Source: Streptomyces sp. NRRL S-87
GTDB lineage: Bacteria; Actinomycetota; Actinomycetes; Streptomycetales; Streptomycetaceae
Reading direction: 5' to 3'
Length of the DNA: 64,000 nt
NCBI RefSeq assembly: GCF_000719335.1
Contig: NZ_JOGB01000025.1
Span: 33,550 to 97,549, forward strand
In this document: piece after piece, positions 26,358-35,521 of the stretch
Position numbering within the stretch: position 1 is the stretch's first letter
Layout of the letters: each line of letters starts with the position of its first letter
Position numbers and translations under genes: made by a program
The notes under the pieces: generated by a model
Databases searched by the model: none
The model's input: the letters and a program-made list of their open reading frames with translations, nothing else
Told to the model about the DNA's origin: nothing

Positions 26358-27271
26358 GTGCCGTACCGCAGGCGACCGGAGGCCGGCCGGCCCGGGCCGC
26401 GGCGCCCGCCGCCCCGTCCCGGGGCGGCGTCGTCACCCGGCTGGCGGCGCGCGCCGCGAGCGGCGGGACGCGGGTCTTCCTCGTGCTCGCGGCCGCGTTC
26501 TGGCTGCTCCCCACGATCGGCCTGCTGGCCTCCTCGTTCCTGGCCCCCGACGACCTCAGCTCCGGCGGCTGGTGGCAGGTGCTGACCGCACCCGCACGGC
26601 TGACCACCGAGAACTACGCCCACCTGCTGTCCGACGACCGGATCACCCGCTCCCTGGTGAGCACCGTCCTCATCACCGTGCCGGCCACGCTGCTGGTGCT
26701 CGCCCTCGGGGCGTTCGCCGGGTACGCCTTCGCGTGGCTGGAGTTCCCGGGCCGCGACGCCCTGTTCCTCGTGGTGGTGGCGCTGCTGGTGGTGCCGGTG
26801 CAGGTGGCGCTGATCCCGGTGTCGGAACTCTTCGGCGCCATCGGGCTGTTCGAGACCACGGCCGGTGTGGTGGTGTTCCACACCGCGTTCGGGCTGCCCT
26901 TCGCGGTGTTCCTGCTGCGCAACTTCTTCGCCGAGATCCCGCGCGAGCTGCTGGAGGCGGCCCGCCTGGACGGGGCCGGCGAACTGCGCCTGTTCGCACG
27001 GGTGGTGCTGCCGCTGGGCGGGCCGGCGATCGCCTCACTGGGCATCTTCCAGTTCCTGTGGGTGTGGAACGACATGCTGGTCGCGCTGGTCTTCGCCGAC
27101 TCCACCCGGCCGCCGATCACGGTCGCGCTGCAGCAGCAGGTCCGGCAGTTCGGCAACAACATCGACGTGCTGGCGCCCGGGGCGTTCATCTCGATGGTGG
27201 TGCCGCTCGTGGTGTTCTTCGCGTTCCAGCGGCAGTTCGTGACCGGGGTGCTGGCCGGCGCCGTCAAGTAG
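26354..27271 (+). CDS. Sugar ABC transporter permease (MalG-like)
   Basis: A 305-residue permease with about six membrane segments. It carries the EAA loop (PRELLEAARLDGAGELRLFARVVLPLGGPA, about 197-226) and the MalG-type end (FQRQFVTGVLAGAVK). Its ATG overlaps the previous stop codon (ATGA), showing tight translational coupling. With the upstream permease it forms the membrane channel of a carbohydrate importer. No ATPase gene follows; the next gene belongs to a glycosyltransferase group. Confidence 0.92.
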   Translation: MSAVPQATGGRPARAAAPAAPSRGGVVTRLAARAASGGTRVFLVLAAAFWLLPTIGLLASSFLAPDDLSSGGWWQVLTAPARLTTENYAHLLSDDRITRSLVSTVLITVPATLLVLALGAFAGYAFAWLEFPGRDALFLVVVALLVVPVQVALIPVSELFGAIGLFETTAGVVVFHTAFGLPFAVFLLRNFFAEIPRELLEAARLDGAGELRLFARVVLPLGGPAIASLGIFQFLWVWNDMLVALVFADSTRPPITVALQQQVRQFGNNIDVLAPGAFISMVVPLVVFFAFQRQFVTGVLAGAVK

Positions 27272-27364
27272 GGGAACGGGGCGGGGCGATCTTGTAATCG
27301 GACGGGTAACCCGGTTGCCACGCCCCGCGTAACCCGATCACCCGACCAGCGGTTCCTGGGCAAT

Positions 27365-29671
27365 ATGCCCGCGCCGACCCCTGGATGTGCCGTGCCCCGG
27401 TTCAGCGTCATCGTGCCCGCGTACAAGGTCCAGGCCTACCTCCAGGAGAGCTTGGAATCCGTCCTGACCCAGTCGTACACCGACCTCGAAGTGATCGCCG
27501 TGGACGACTGCTCCCCGGACGCCTGCGGCGAGATCATCGACCGGTACGCGGCCCGCGACCCCCGCGTCACGGCCGTCCACCTCCCGCACAACCTCGGCCC
27601 CGGCGCGGCCCGCAACGCCGGCCTGGCCCGGGCCACCGGCGACTACCTGCTCCTCCTCGACGCCGACGACACCCTGGTGCCCGGCGCGCTCCAGGCCGTC
27701 GCCGACCGCCTGAAGGCCACCGGCTCCCCCGACGTGCTCGTCTACGACCACGCGCGCACCCACTGGACCGGCGAGACCGTCCGCGAGGGGCCCGCCGGCC
27801 GGCTCCGCGAGGACGGCCCCGCCAGCTTCCGGCTCACCGACCGGCCCGACCTGCTCGGCCCGGTGATGCCCCTCGGGGACAAGGCCTACCGGCGCGAGTT
27901 CATCGAGCGCGCCGGACTGTCCTTCCCGCCCGGCCTGTACGAGGACCTCCCCTGGACGTACCCGGCGCTCATGACCGCCGCCTCCCTCGCGGTCCTGGAC
28001 CGGGTGTGCGTCCACCAGCGGCAGCGGCGCACCGGCTCGATCCTGTCCACCGGCACCCGCCGCCACTTCGACGTCTTCGCCCAGTACGACCGGGTGTTCG
28101 CCTTCCTCGCCGGCCGCCCCGAGCTGGAGCGCTGGCGCCCCCTCCTCTACCGGCGCATGGCCGACCACCTCACCGGGCTGTACTCCGCCCCCGACCGCCT
28201 CCCGCGCGGCTCCCGGCGCGAGTTCTTCCGCCGCGCCCGGGCCCAGCTGCGCCGCTACCGCGTCCCCGGCGCCGTACCCGTCCCCGGCGCCGTACCCGCC
28301 CGCGGCGCCCGGGTCCGGCACGCCCTCGTGCGGCTGGGCAACCACGACACGTACCGCGCCCTGACCACAGCGCGCGCCGCGTTCCTGCGCGCCCGCACGC
28401 GCGTCCGGGCGCTGGGCGGGCCGCTGCGCGACCGCCTGCTGCTGCTGCACTACCGGCTCCAGCGCCTGCTCCCGCTGCGCTCCGACCTCGCGGTGTTCTC
28501 CGCGTACGGGCACGGCGGCTACGCCTGCAACCCGGCCGCCGTCGAGGAGAAGCTGCGCGAGCTCGCGCCCCGGTTCCGCACCGCCTGGATCTGCGGCCCC
28601 GAGCACGACGCCACCGTGCCCGCCGCCACCGCCCGGCTGCGGCCCGGCTCGGCCGGCCACTGGAGCGCGCTGGCCCGGGCCGGGTACCTGGTCACCAACA
28701 CCGACGTCGATCCCCGGTTCCTCCGCCGGCCCGGCCAGGTGCTGCTCCAGACCCAGCACGGCACCCCGCTCAAGCGCGTGGGCCTGGACCTGGTCGACCG
28801 CCCGGCCGCCGCCCCGGCCGCCGGCTTCGCCGGGCTGCTGCGCGGCGCCGACCAGTGGGACTACCTGCTGTCGGGCAACCGCCACTCCACCCTGGTGTGG
28901 GAGAAGGCCCTGCCCGCGGCGTACACCACCCTGGAGTACGGCTCCCCGCGCAACGACGTCTTCCACCGGGCGGGCCCCGCCGAGGTGCTGGCGGTCCGCG
29001 AACGGCTCGGCATCCCGCCCGGCACCACCGCGGTCCTGTACGCGCCCACCCACCGCGACTACCGGCGCAGCCGCCCCGACCACCTGGACTTCGAGCGGGT
29101 GCTGCGGGACCTGGGCCCGCGCTTCACGATCCTGGCCCGCGCCCACCGCGCGTACGGCGGCCCGCTCGGCCGCGACCCGCACCCGCGGCTGGTCGACGTC
29201 TCGGACCACCCCTCGGTGGAGGAGCTGTGCCTGGCCTCCGACGCGCTGGTCACGGACTACTCCTCCCTGATGTTCGACTACGCCTGCCTGGACCGGCCGA
29301 TCGTGGTCCACGCCGATGACTGGGAGGCGTACGAGGCGGCCCGCGGCACGTACTTCGACCTGCGCTCCTTCCCGCCGGGCGCGATCGCCCGCACCGAGGA
29401 CGAGCTGGTCGACATCTTCGCCACCGGCCACTGGAAGGGCTCCCGCTCGGCGCAGCTGCGGGCCGCGTTCCGCACCCGGTTCTGCCCGTACGACGACGGC
29501 CACGCGGCCGAGCGCGTGGTCCGCCGGGTCTTCCTCGGCCAGACCACCGGCCTGCCCCCGTTCGTCCCCCTCGAGGAGCGCCGTCCCGCCCCGGCCGCAC
29601 CCGGCACCGGCCCCACCACCCCCGGCCAGCGCCGCGCCACCCCCGCCTACGACCGCCTGACGCTGGACTGA
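27365..29671 (+). CDS. GT2 glycosyltransferase / CDP-glycerol glycerophosphotransferase fusion
   Basis: A 768-residue two-domain enzyme. Residues about 12-230 are a GT-A family 2 glycosyltransferase (FSVIVPAYKVQAYLQESLESVL ... LLLLDADDTLVPGA, with the DxD-type LDADD). Residues about 375-730 match the TagB/TagF polymerase family: LQTQHGTPLKRVGLD, YLLSGNRHSTLVWEKAL, VLYAPTHRDYR and the closing DALVTDYSSLMFDYACLDRPIV. Such enzymes add sugars and glycerol-phosphate units to wall teichoic-acid-like chains on the inner membrane face. Start ATG at 27365; a GTG at 27392, just before the GT domain, is an alternative. The gene downstream has the same architecture. Confidence 0.85.
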   Translation: MPAPTPGCAVPRFSVIVPAYKVQAYLQESLESVLTQSYTDLEVIAVDDCSPDACGEIIDRYAARDPRVTAVHLPHNLGPGAARNAGLARATGDYLLLLDADDTLVPGALQAVADRLKATGSPDVLVYDHARTHWTGETVREGPAGRLREDGPASFRLTDRPDLLGPVMPLGDKAYRREFIERAGLSFPPGLYEDLPWTYPALMTAASLAVLDRVCVHQRQRRTGSILSTGTRRHFDVFAQYDRVFAFLAGRPELERWRPLLYRRMADHLTGLYSAPDRLPRGSRREFFRRARAQLRRYRVPGAVPVPGAVPARGARVRHALVRLGNHDTYRALTTARAAFLRARTRVRALGGPLRDRLLLLHYRLQRLLPLRSDLAVFSAYGHGGYACNPAAVEEKLRELAPRFRTAWICGPEHDATVPAATARLRPGSAGHWSALARAGYLVTNTDVDPRFLRRPGQVLLQTQHGTPLKRVGLDLVDRPAAAPAAGFAGLLRGADQWDYLLSGNRHSTLVWEKALPAAYTTLEYGSPRNDVFHRAGPAEVLAVRERLGIPPGTTAVLYAPTHRDYRRSRPDHLDFERVLRDLGPRFTILARAHRAYGGPLGRDPHPRLVDVSDHPSVEELCLASDALVTDYSSLMFDYACLDRPIVVHADDWEAYEAARGTYFDLRSFPPGAIARTEDELVDIFATGHWKGSRSAQLRAAFRTRFCPYDDGHAAERVVRRVFLGQTTGLPPFVPLEERRPAPAAPGTGPTTPGQRRATPAYDRLTLD

Positions 29672-29964
29672 CCGGCCGGACCGCGTCACCCGCGTCACCC
29701 GCGTCGAAGGACGTGCGGCGCGGTCGGCACGGGCCGTCGTCGTACGGGCAGCACCGGGCACGGAAGGCGGGGCGGGGAGGACGGCGGGCTCGGGACGGCA
29801 CCCCTCGGGCGGCCCATCGGGGAGCGCCGGCGGGGTGTTCCCGCTGCCCCGTTCGGCCCAGTTCGGGTGACGCGCGGCCTCCGGACGGGTTGAGGTTGCG
29901 CGAGAACCGTAACCTTCGCCCCCTTCAACGCATTTCTGACCCTTCGTCCCGGAAGGCAGCACCT

Positions 29965-32900
29965 TTGAAGCCCCGCCTGAGCGTTGTCATCCCCGTCCAC
30001 GACGTGGCCCCGTACCTGCTCGCGTGCCTGCGGTCGGTGGCGGGGCAGACGGAGCCCTCGCTGGAGGCGGTGCTGGTCGACGACGGGTCGACGGACGAGA
30101 GCGGGCAGATCGCGCGCCGGTTCGCCAACCGCGACAGCCGCTTCCGGTACGTCCGCCAGCCCCACGCCGGCCCGGCCGCGGCCCGCAACACCGGCGTCCG
30201 GCACACCACGCCCGGGGTCCCGTACCTGACCTTCGTCGACAGCGACGACCTGGTCGCGCCGGACGCGTACGAGCGGATGCTGGCGAGCCTGGACCGGACC
30301 GGCTCGGACTTCGCGACGGGCAACGTGTGGCGGATGCGCGGCCGCGAGTGCGAGCAGTCCTGGCAGTACCGGTGGCTGCGCGACGACCTGGAGGCCACCC
30401 ACATCACCCGGCAGTGGGAGCTGCTGACGGACCGCTGGGCCTGGAACAAGGTGTTCCGCAGATCGTTCTGGGACCGGCACGACCTCGCCTTCCCCGAGGG
30501 CCGGCTCTACGAGGACGCCCCGGTCACGATCCCGGCCCACTTCCTGGCGGACTCCGTCGACGTGCTCCAGGGCCACGTGTACTACTGGCGGGTCCGGGAG
30601 GGCTCGCTCGCGCACCGGGGCGCGGACGTGGCGGGGGTGCGGGACCGGATCACGGCCTGCGAGGAGATCAGCGAGTTCCTGGCCCGGTCCGAGGCCGCCA
30701 CCGCCGCGGGCACCGACCGCCCCCGGCCCGGGTCGGTACCGCGCTCGCCGCAGGCGGGCCCGTTCGGACGCACGTACGTACGACCGTACGGGCGGTCCTC
30801 CATGGAGGCCCTCGCCCGCCCCCGCACCGCGCCCACCGGCTCCACCGGCCACCAGCGCACGTACGACGCCTCCTGCCTGCGCGACGACTTCATGCGGTTC
30901 CTGCGCCGGCTCCCCGAGGGCAGCCCCGAGTACCGCGACACCCTGCTGGCCGGCACGGCCGCCTTCCTGGACCGGGCGGGCCCGGACATCACCGACGGGC
31001 TGCCGGTGGACCTGCGCGCCCAGTACCAGCTGGTGCGCGAGGGCCGGGTGCCCGAACTGCTCGACCTCATCGCCGAGGGCCCGGTCTTCGACGTCCGCCG
31101 CCACCACGCCGTCTTCCCCGGCGTGCCGCTGCCCACCGCCACGACCCGGCTGCGCGGCGCCACCGACCTGCCCGTGGTGGCCCGGCTGCTGTCCGCCACG
31201 TGGCTGCCCGAGGGCCGGCTGCGGCTCACCGGCTACGCGTACATCCGCAACCTCGGCGCGGCCGCCCCGCGGCTCCCGCTGCGCACCGGCGTGCTGCGCT
31301 CGGGCCGGCGGCTGCGCCTGGTGCCCACCCGCAGCACCGTGGCGGCGGAGGCCACCGAGCAGTCCGGGCAGAGCCGCCACAACTACGACGGCTCCGGCTT
31401 CTCCATGATCGTCGACCCGCACGCGCTGCGCGCCGGCGACTGGCACATCGGCGTGGTCAGCGGGCTGCGCCGGGCGGCCGTCCGGGCCCTGGACCCCGGC
31501 CAGGCCCAGCCGCTGGTCTTCGACCGGGGTCTGGGCACCCGGGTCACCCTGGACTTCACCGACGGCCGGGCGGTGCTGCGGGTACGCCCGTACGCGGGCC
31601 TGGTCACCGGCCACGAACTGCGCCCGGACGGCCGGCTGGCCCTGTCCGGCACGCTCTTCGCGCCCGCCAGCGGCCCGCAGGCCCCGGCCCAGCTGCGCGT
31701 CGGCCGGCCGGGCGGGGAGGCCGTGGTGGTGCCCGTGGCGGTGGACGGCCCGTCCTTCACGGCGCTGCTCGACCCCGCCCTGCTGTACGACGCCCCGCCC
31801 GCACCCGCCCGCCGGCCGGAGTCGCTGCCGGCCCCGGACGGCGAGGTGTGGACGGCCGAGCTGGTGCGCGAGGACGGCACCCCGGCCGAACTGGCCGCCT
31901 CGCCCGCGCTGACGCCGGGACGCTACCCGCTGTGCGTGCTCACGGACCCGTACGGGCGGCTCACCCTGGAGGTCACGGAGCGGCCCCTGCTGGACTCCGC
32001 CGCCTGGGACCCGGACACGGGCACCCTGACCCTGGCCGGCACCTGCCCGCCCGCGGTGACGGCCGCCGAGCTGGTGCTGCGGCACACGGCACTCCACGAG
32101 GAACTGCTCGTGCCGCTGGCCCCGGTGCGCGGCAGGTTCACGGCGTCCCTCGCGCCGGGGGGCGGGCCCACGGGCCGGAGGGCGGGGGCACGGAGGGCCA
32201 CGAGCGCCGGAACCCCCGCCCGCAGCCTGCGCGAGGGCGAGTGGGCGGCGTACCTGCGCGAGCCCAGCGGCACCGAGCACCGGCTGCGCATGCTCGCCAC
32301 CACCGCCCAGGAACTGCCGCTGCACTTCACCGTCGGCGTCCGGGAGTTCACGGTCGGCCGACGGCACGGCGACCGGCTCCACCTCACCGCCGGCTCGCTG
32401 CTGCCGCGCGCCGAGCGGGGCCCGTACCGCCAGCGCATCCTGCAGACCGCCCACTACCCCGCGCACCGCTCCCGGCCCCTGCACGACGCGGTGCTGTACG
32501 CCGAGTCGCCGGCGGCCCGCGCCGTACACGCCGAACTGCTGCGCCGCGGCACCGAGGTGGAGCACCTCTGGGTCACCCACGACCAGCGCCTGGACCCGCC
32601 GCCGTCGGCCACGCCCGTCGAACTGCACAGCGGTGCCTGGTACGAGGCACTGGCCCGGTCCCGCCGGATCGTGACGGCCGCCGACCTGCCCGACTGGTTC
32701 GAGAAGCGGGCGGAGCAGACCGTCGTACGGCTCTGGCAGGGCACCCCGGTCAAGCGGGTGGGCGCCGACCTGACGGGCGGGCTCTACGCCGACCACCGCA
32801 GACTGGAGGCGCTGCCCCGGCTGGCCCGCCAGTGGTCGGTGCTGGTCTCGCCGAGCCGGTTCGCCACCGGCGTGCTGCGCCGGGCACTCGGCCACGCCGG

Positions 32901-33570
32901 CGAGGTGCTGGAGGCCGGCTCCCCGCACAACGACCTGCTGCTGGCCCCCGACCGGGAGAAGGCCGCGGACGAACTGCGCCGGACGCTGGACCTCCCGGCC
33001 GGGGCCACGGTCGTGCTGTACGCCCCCACGTTCCGCGACCACCTCGCGCACGGCGAGGCCGGCACACCCACCGCGGCCGAGGGCCCGTTCGGCTTCGACC
33101 CGAGCCGCCACCTGGACCTACCGGAGCTCGAACGGTCCCTGGGCTCCGACCACGTCGTCCTGGTGCGCCGGCACCCCCTGGCCACCGGACCGGCACTCCC
33201 GCGCACCCCGTTCCTGCGGGACGTCTCCTGGCTCCCCGACCCGGCGGCCCTGCTGCTGGTGGCCGACGTGCTGGTCACCGACTACTCCTCCCTGATGTGC
33301 GACTTCACGCTCACGGGACGACCCGTACTGCTGCACACCCCGGACCTGGAGGACTACCGCGACCGGGTGCGCGGCCTGAGCCTCGACCTGGAACGGCAGG
33401 CCCCGGGCCCGCTGCTGCGCACCACCCCCGAACTGTGCGCGGCCCTGCGCGAGGCACCCGCGGTCCGCGCCCGCCACGCGGACGCCTACGCTTCGTTCCG
33501 GTCCGCGTACTGCGACCTGGACGACGGCCGGGCGGCCGCCCGCGTGGCGGACCGGCTGATGGCTCCGTGA
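29965..33570 (+). CDS. Large GT2 glycosyltransferase / CDP-glycerol polymerase fusion
   Basis: A 1201-residue relative of the upstream gene. A TTG start at 29965 has GGAAGG eight bases before it and gives LKPRLSVVIPVHDVAPYLLACL, the right start for a GT2 domain (to about 260, with FVDSDD as DxD). The middle (about 370-790) is beta-rich and seems to be several linker modules of the kind found in large TagF-like polymerases. The C-terminal part (about 830-1190) is the CDP-glycerol polymerase domain (RLWQGTPVKRVGADL, SPSRFATGVLRRAL, VLYAPTFRDHL, VLVTDYSSLMCDFTLTGRPVL). Longer frames from 29713 lack support. Likely chain polymerase of a polyol-phosphate wall polymer. Confidence 0.82.
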   Translation: MKPRLSVVIPVHDVAPYLLACLRSVAGQTEPSLEAVLVDDGSTDESGQIARRFANRDSRFRYVRQPHAGPAAARNTGVRHTTPGVPYLTFVDSDDLVAPDAYERMLASLDRTGSDFATGNVWRMRGRECEQSWQYRWLRDDLEATHITRQWELLTDRWAWNKVFRRSFWDRHDLAFPEGRLYEDAPVTIPAHFLADSVDVLQGHVYYWRVREGSLAHRGADVAGVRDRITACEEISEFLARSEAATAAGTDRPRPGSVPRSPQAGPFGRTYVRPYGRSSMEALARPRTAPTGSTGHQRTYDASCLRDDFMRFLRRLPEGSPEYRDTLLAGTAAFLDRAGPDITDGLPVDLRAQYQLVREGRVPELLDLIAEGPVFDVRRHHAVFPGVPLPTATTRLRGATDLPVVARLLSATWLPEGRLRLTGYAYIRNLGAAAPRLPLRTGVLRSGRRLRLVPTRSTVAAEATEQSGQSRHNYDGSGFSMIVDPHALRAGDWHIGVVSGLRRAAVRALDPGQAQPLVFDRGLGTRVTLDFTDGRAVLRVRPYAGLVTGHELRPDGRLALSGTLFAPASGPQAPAQLRVGRPGGEAVVVPVAVDGPSFTALLDPALLYDAPPAPARRPESLPAPDGEVWTAELVREDGTPAELAASPALTPGRYPLCVLTDPYGRLTLEVTERPLLDSAAWDPDTGTLTLAGTCPPAVTAAELVLRHTALHEELLVPLAPVRGRFTASLAPGGGPTGRRAGARRATSAGTPARSLREGEWAAYLREPSGTEHRLRMLATTAQELPLHFTVGVREFTVGRRHGDRLHLTAGSLLPRAERGPYRQRILQTAHYPAHRSRPLHDAVLYAESPAARAVHAELLRRGTEVEHLWVTHDQRLDPPPSATPVELHSGAWYEALARSRRIVTAADLPDWFEKRAEQTVVRLWQGTPVKRVGADLTGGLYADHRRLEALPRLARQWSVLVSPSRFATGVLRRALGHAGEVLEAGSPHNDLLLAPDREKAADELRRTLDLPAGATVVLYAPTFRDHLAHGEAGTPTAAEGPFGFDPSRHLDLPELERSLGSDHVVLVRRHPLATGPALPRTPFLRDVSWLPDPAALLLVADVLVTDYSSLMCDFTLTGRPVLLHTPDLEDYRDRVRGLSLDLERQAPGPLLRTTPELCAALREAPAVRARHADAYASFRSAYCDLDDGRAAARVADRLMAP

Positions 33571-33711
33571 ACCCGGTGAACCCCCGGACCCGGAACCCCT
33601 TGGGCCCCGGACCTACCTGAGCCCGGACCGCCCATGCCCGCCCACCGGTGAACAGTGCGCGCCCAGCCACACACCCGCACGCCCGCCACAGCCGCACGCC
33701 CGTCCCGCCCG

Positions 33712-34341
33712 TCACACCCGCGGGACGGCCCCCAGCCCGGCCACCACCGCGCACGCCAGTTCGTCGAGGTACCCCGGGGGCAGGTCCTCCCGGATCACCA
33801 CCAGACGCCAGTACAGCGGTCCGATCACCAGGTCCAGCGCCCGCGCCGGCTCGGTCCCCGCGGGGAGTTCGCCACGCGCGACGGCGGCCCGTACGACGTC
33901 CGCCGCGATGCCCTCCTGGCCCTGCGTCAGCACCCCTCGCACCGCCTCGGCGATCTCCGGGTTGCGGGCGGACTCCACCAGCAGGTCCGGGATCACCTGG
34001 GAGGCCACCGGGTGGCGCAGCAGCTGGGCCATGACCTCGAGCAGCGCCCGTACGTCGCCCTGGAGCGAGCCCGTGTCCGGCGCGGGCAGCCCCTGGGCGG
34101 CGAACGCCGAGACGAGGTCGAGGACGAGGTGGAGCTTGGAGCGCCAGCGGCGGTAGACGGCGGTCTTGCCGACGCCGGCGCGCCGGGCGATCGCCTCGAT
34201 GGACATCTTGGAGAACCCGACCGAGGCCAGTTCCTCGAAGACGGCGGCCCGGATCGCCTCGGTGACGTCCTCGCGCAGGACGGCCGCTCCGGCGGGCGCA
34301 CGGCGGGCGGACTGCGGGGCGGCGGCGGGCTCGGTGGTCAT
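33712..34341 (-). CDS. TetR-family regulator of the exporter genes
   Basis: A 209-residue TetR regulator from the ATG at 34341 (MTTEPAAAPQ); a start at 34371 adds ten residues. The helix-turn-helix is at about 25-70 (AVFEELASVGFSKMSIEAIARRAGVGKTAVYRRWRSK), and the rest is a helical ligand and dimer domain (TetR_C-like, ending DELACAVVAGLG). It is divergent from the TagG-like permease gene. Two operator-like repeats at 34371-34443 lie between them, so it probably represses itself and the exporter. The ligand is unknown. Confidence 0.86.
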   Translation of the reverse strand: MTTEPAAAPQSARRAPAGAAVLREDVTEAIRAAVFEELASVGFSKMSIEAIARRAGVGKTAVYRRWRSKLHLVLDLVSAFAAQGLPAPDTGSLQGDVRALLEVMAQLLRHPVASQVIPDLLVESARNPEIAEAVRGVLTQGQEGIAADVVRAAVARGELPAGTEPARALDLVIGPLYWRLVVIREDLPPGYLDELACAVVAGLGAVPRV

Positions 34342-34370
34342 GCGCACGAGCATAGCGGGGGCTCTCGTCA

Positions 34371-34394
34371 CGACGATACGGTTGCGTCCCGACG
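34371..34394. promoter_or_regulatory. TetR operator candidate, copy 1
   Basis: An imperfect inverted repeat, CGACGATACGG then a 2-base gap then GCGTCCCGACG; 7 of 11 arm positions pair. It shares the GACGATACGG...CGTCCCG pattern with copy 2 centred 49 bp away. It overlaps or abuts the TetR start region. Confidence 0.5.
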
Positions 34395-34419
34395 TGAGAG
34401 CGCCCTACCCTCCACGTAG

Positions 34420-34443
34420 CGACGATACGGACCCGTCCCGTCG
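34420..34443. promoter_or_regulatory. TetR operator candidate, copy 2
   Basis: An inverted repeat, CGACGATACGG, 2-base gap, CCGTCCCGTCG; 9 of 11 arm positions pair. It is the better of two copies between the divergent TetR and exporter genes, at a position to cover the exporter promoter. Confidence 0.55.
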
Positions 34444-34485
34444 TCACCATCGCGCGACCACCGCCGCACCACACCGCGGCACCCA

Positions 34486-34554
34486 CCACCCCAGCCGCGC
34501 CACACATCCGCACCACCCCAGCCGCACCACCCCAGCCGCGCCACCCCAGCCGAC
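34486..34554. repeat. 14-bp CCACCCCAGCCGC repeats before the exporter gene
   Basis: Three contiguous copies (34513-34554) plus one separate copy (34486-34499) of CCACCCCAGCCGC with one variable base. They end 19 bp before the GTG start of the exporter permease, in the 5' untranslated region. They may affect spacing or be simple slippage. Confidence 0.6.
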
Positions 34555-34573
34555 CGTCGAAAGCGACCTCCTC

Positions 34574-35521
34574 GTGAGCCTGACGACCGCGCCACCACCC
34601 CCTTCCGCCCCGCCCGGCCCCACCCGGGTGCGACTGCCGAGGAAGCCCCCGTCCCCCGGAGCCGCACGGCTGGCCGCCGCACACGGGCTGCGCGTCAGCG
34701 GCGAGCGCCCGGGCCTGTCCGCGTACGCCCGCCAGCTGTGGGGGCGCCGCCAGTTCGTCGCCGCCTTCGCCACGGCCCGGATGAACGCCACGTACAGCAC
34801 GGCCCGGCTCGGCCAGGTCTGGCACCTGATGACGCCGCTCCTCAACGCCGCCGTCTACTACCTGATCTTCGGCGTCGTCCTGGACACCAGGCAGGACACC
34901 CCCCAGTTCATCCCGTACCTGGTCACCGGCGTGTTCGTGTGGGACTTCCTCTCCGGTGCCCTCAACTCCGGTACCCGCGCGGTCTCCGGCAACCTGGGCC
35001 TCGTACGGGCCCTGCAGTTCCCCCGCGCCGCGCTGCCCCTCTCGACCGTCGTGCAGCTGTTCCAGCAGCTGCTGGTCACCATGGGCGCCCTGGTCCTCGT
35101 CCTGCTCGCCTTCGGCCAGCCGCCCCGGCCGTCCTGGCTCCTCGCCCTTCCCGCGCTGCTGCTGCTCGCGGTCTTCTGCGCGGGCTGCGCCCTGGTCATG
35201 GCCCGGATCGGCAGCCGGACCCCGGACGTGTCGCAGCTGATGCCGTTCGTGCTGCGCACGTGGATGTACGCCTCCGGCGTGATGTGGAACATCAGCCACA
35301 CCCTCCAGGAGCACCACGCGCCGCAGGCGGTCCTGCTCGCCTTCCAGTGGAACCCCGCGGCCCTCTTCATCGACCTCATGCGCTTCGCCCTGCTGGACAG
35401 CTTCCACGCCGGCCGGCTGCCCCACCACGCCTGGGCCCTCGCCGTCGGCTGGGCCCTGCTTGCGGGCGTCGGCGGCTTCGTCTACTTCTGGAAGGCCGAG
35501 GAGGAGTACGGCCGTGGCTGA
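34574..35521 (+). CDS. ABC-2 polymer export permease (TagG/Wzm-like)
   Basis: A 315-residue ABC-2 permease. After a Pro-rich head (about 1-45), an amphipathic region and six membrane segments follow (AVYYLIFGVVLDTRQ ... WHLMTPLLNA is the typical family start). It ends FWKAEEEYGRG, the usual TagG/RfbA-type terminus. It exports lipid-linked polymers such as wall teichoic acid across the membrane together with the ATPase encoded next. GTG start at 34574 without a clear Shine-Dalgarno sequence, so the start is less certain. Overlaps the ATPase gene by 8 bp. Confidence 0.87.
   Translation: MSLTTAPPPPSAPPGPTRVRLPRKPPSPGAARLAAAHGLRVSGERPGLSAYARQLWGRRQFVAAFATARMNATYSTARLGQVWHLMTPLLNAAVYYLIFGVVLDTRQDTPQFIPYLVTGVFVWDFLSGALNSGTRAVSGNLGLVRALQFPRAALPLSTVVQLFQQLLVTMGALVLVLLAFGQPPRPSWLLALPALLLLAVFCAGCALVMARIGSRTPDVSQLMPFVLRTWMYASGVMWNISHTLQEHHAPQAVLLAFQWNPAALFIDLMRFALLDSFHAGRLPHHAWALAVGWALLAGVGGFVYFWKAEEEYGRG

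Noticed and set aside
29713..29964. N-terminal extension of the second glycosyltransferase fusion
   Set aside because: No similarity before the GT2 domain, and a TTG with GGAAGG stands exactly where the domain begins.
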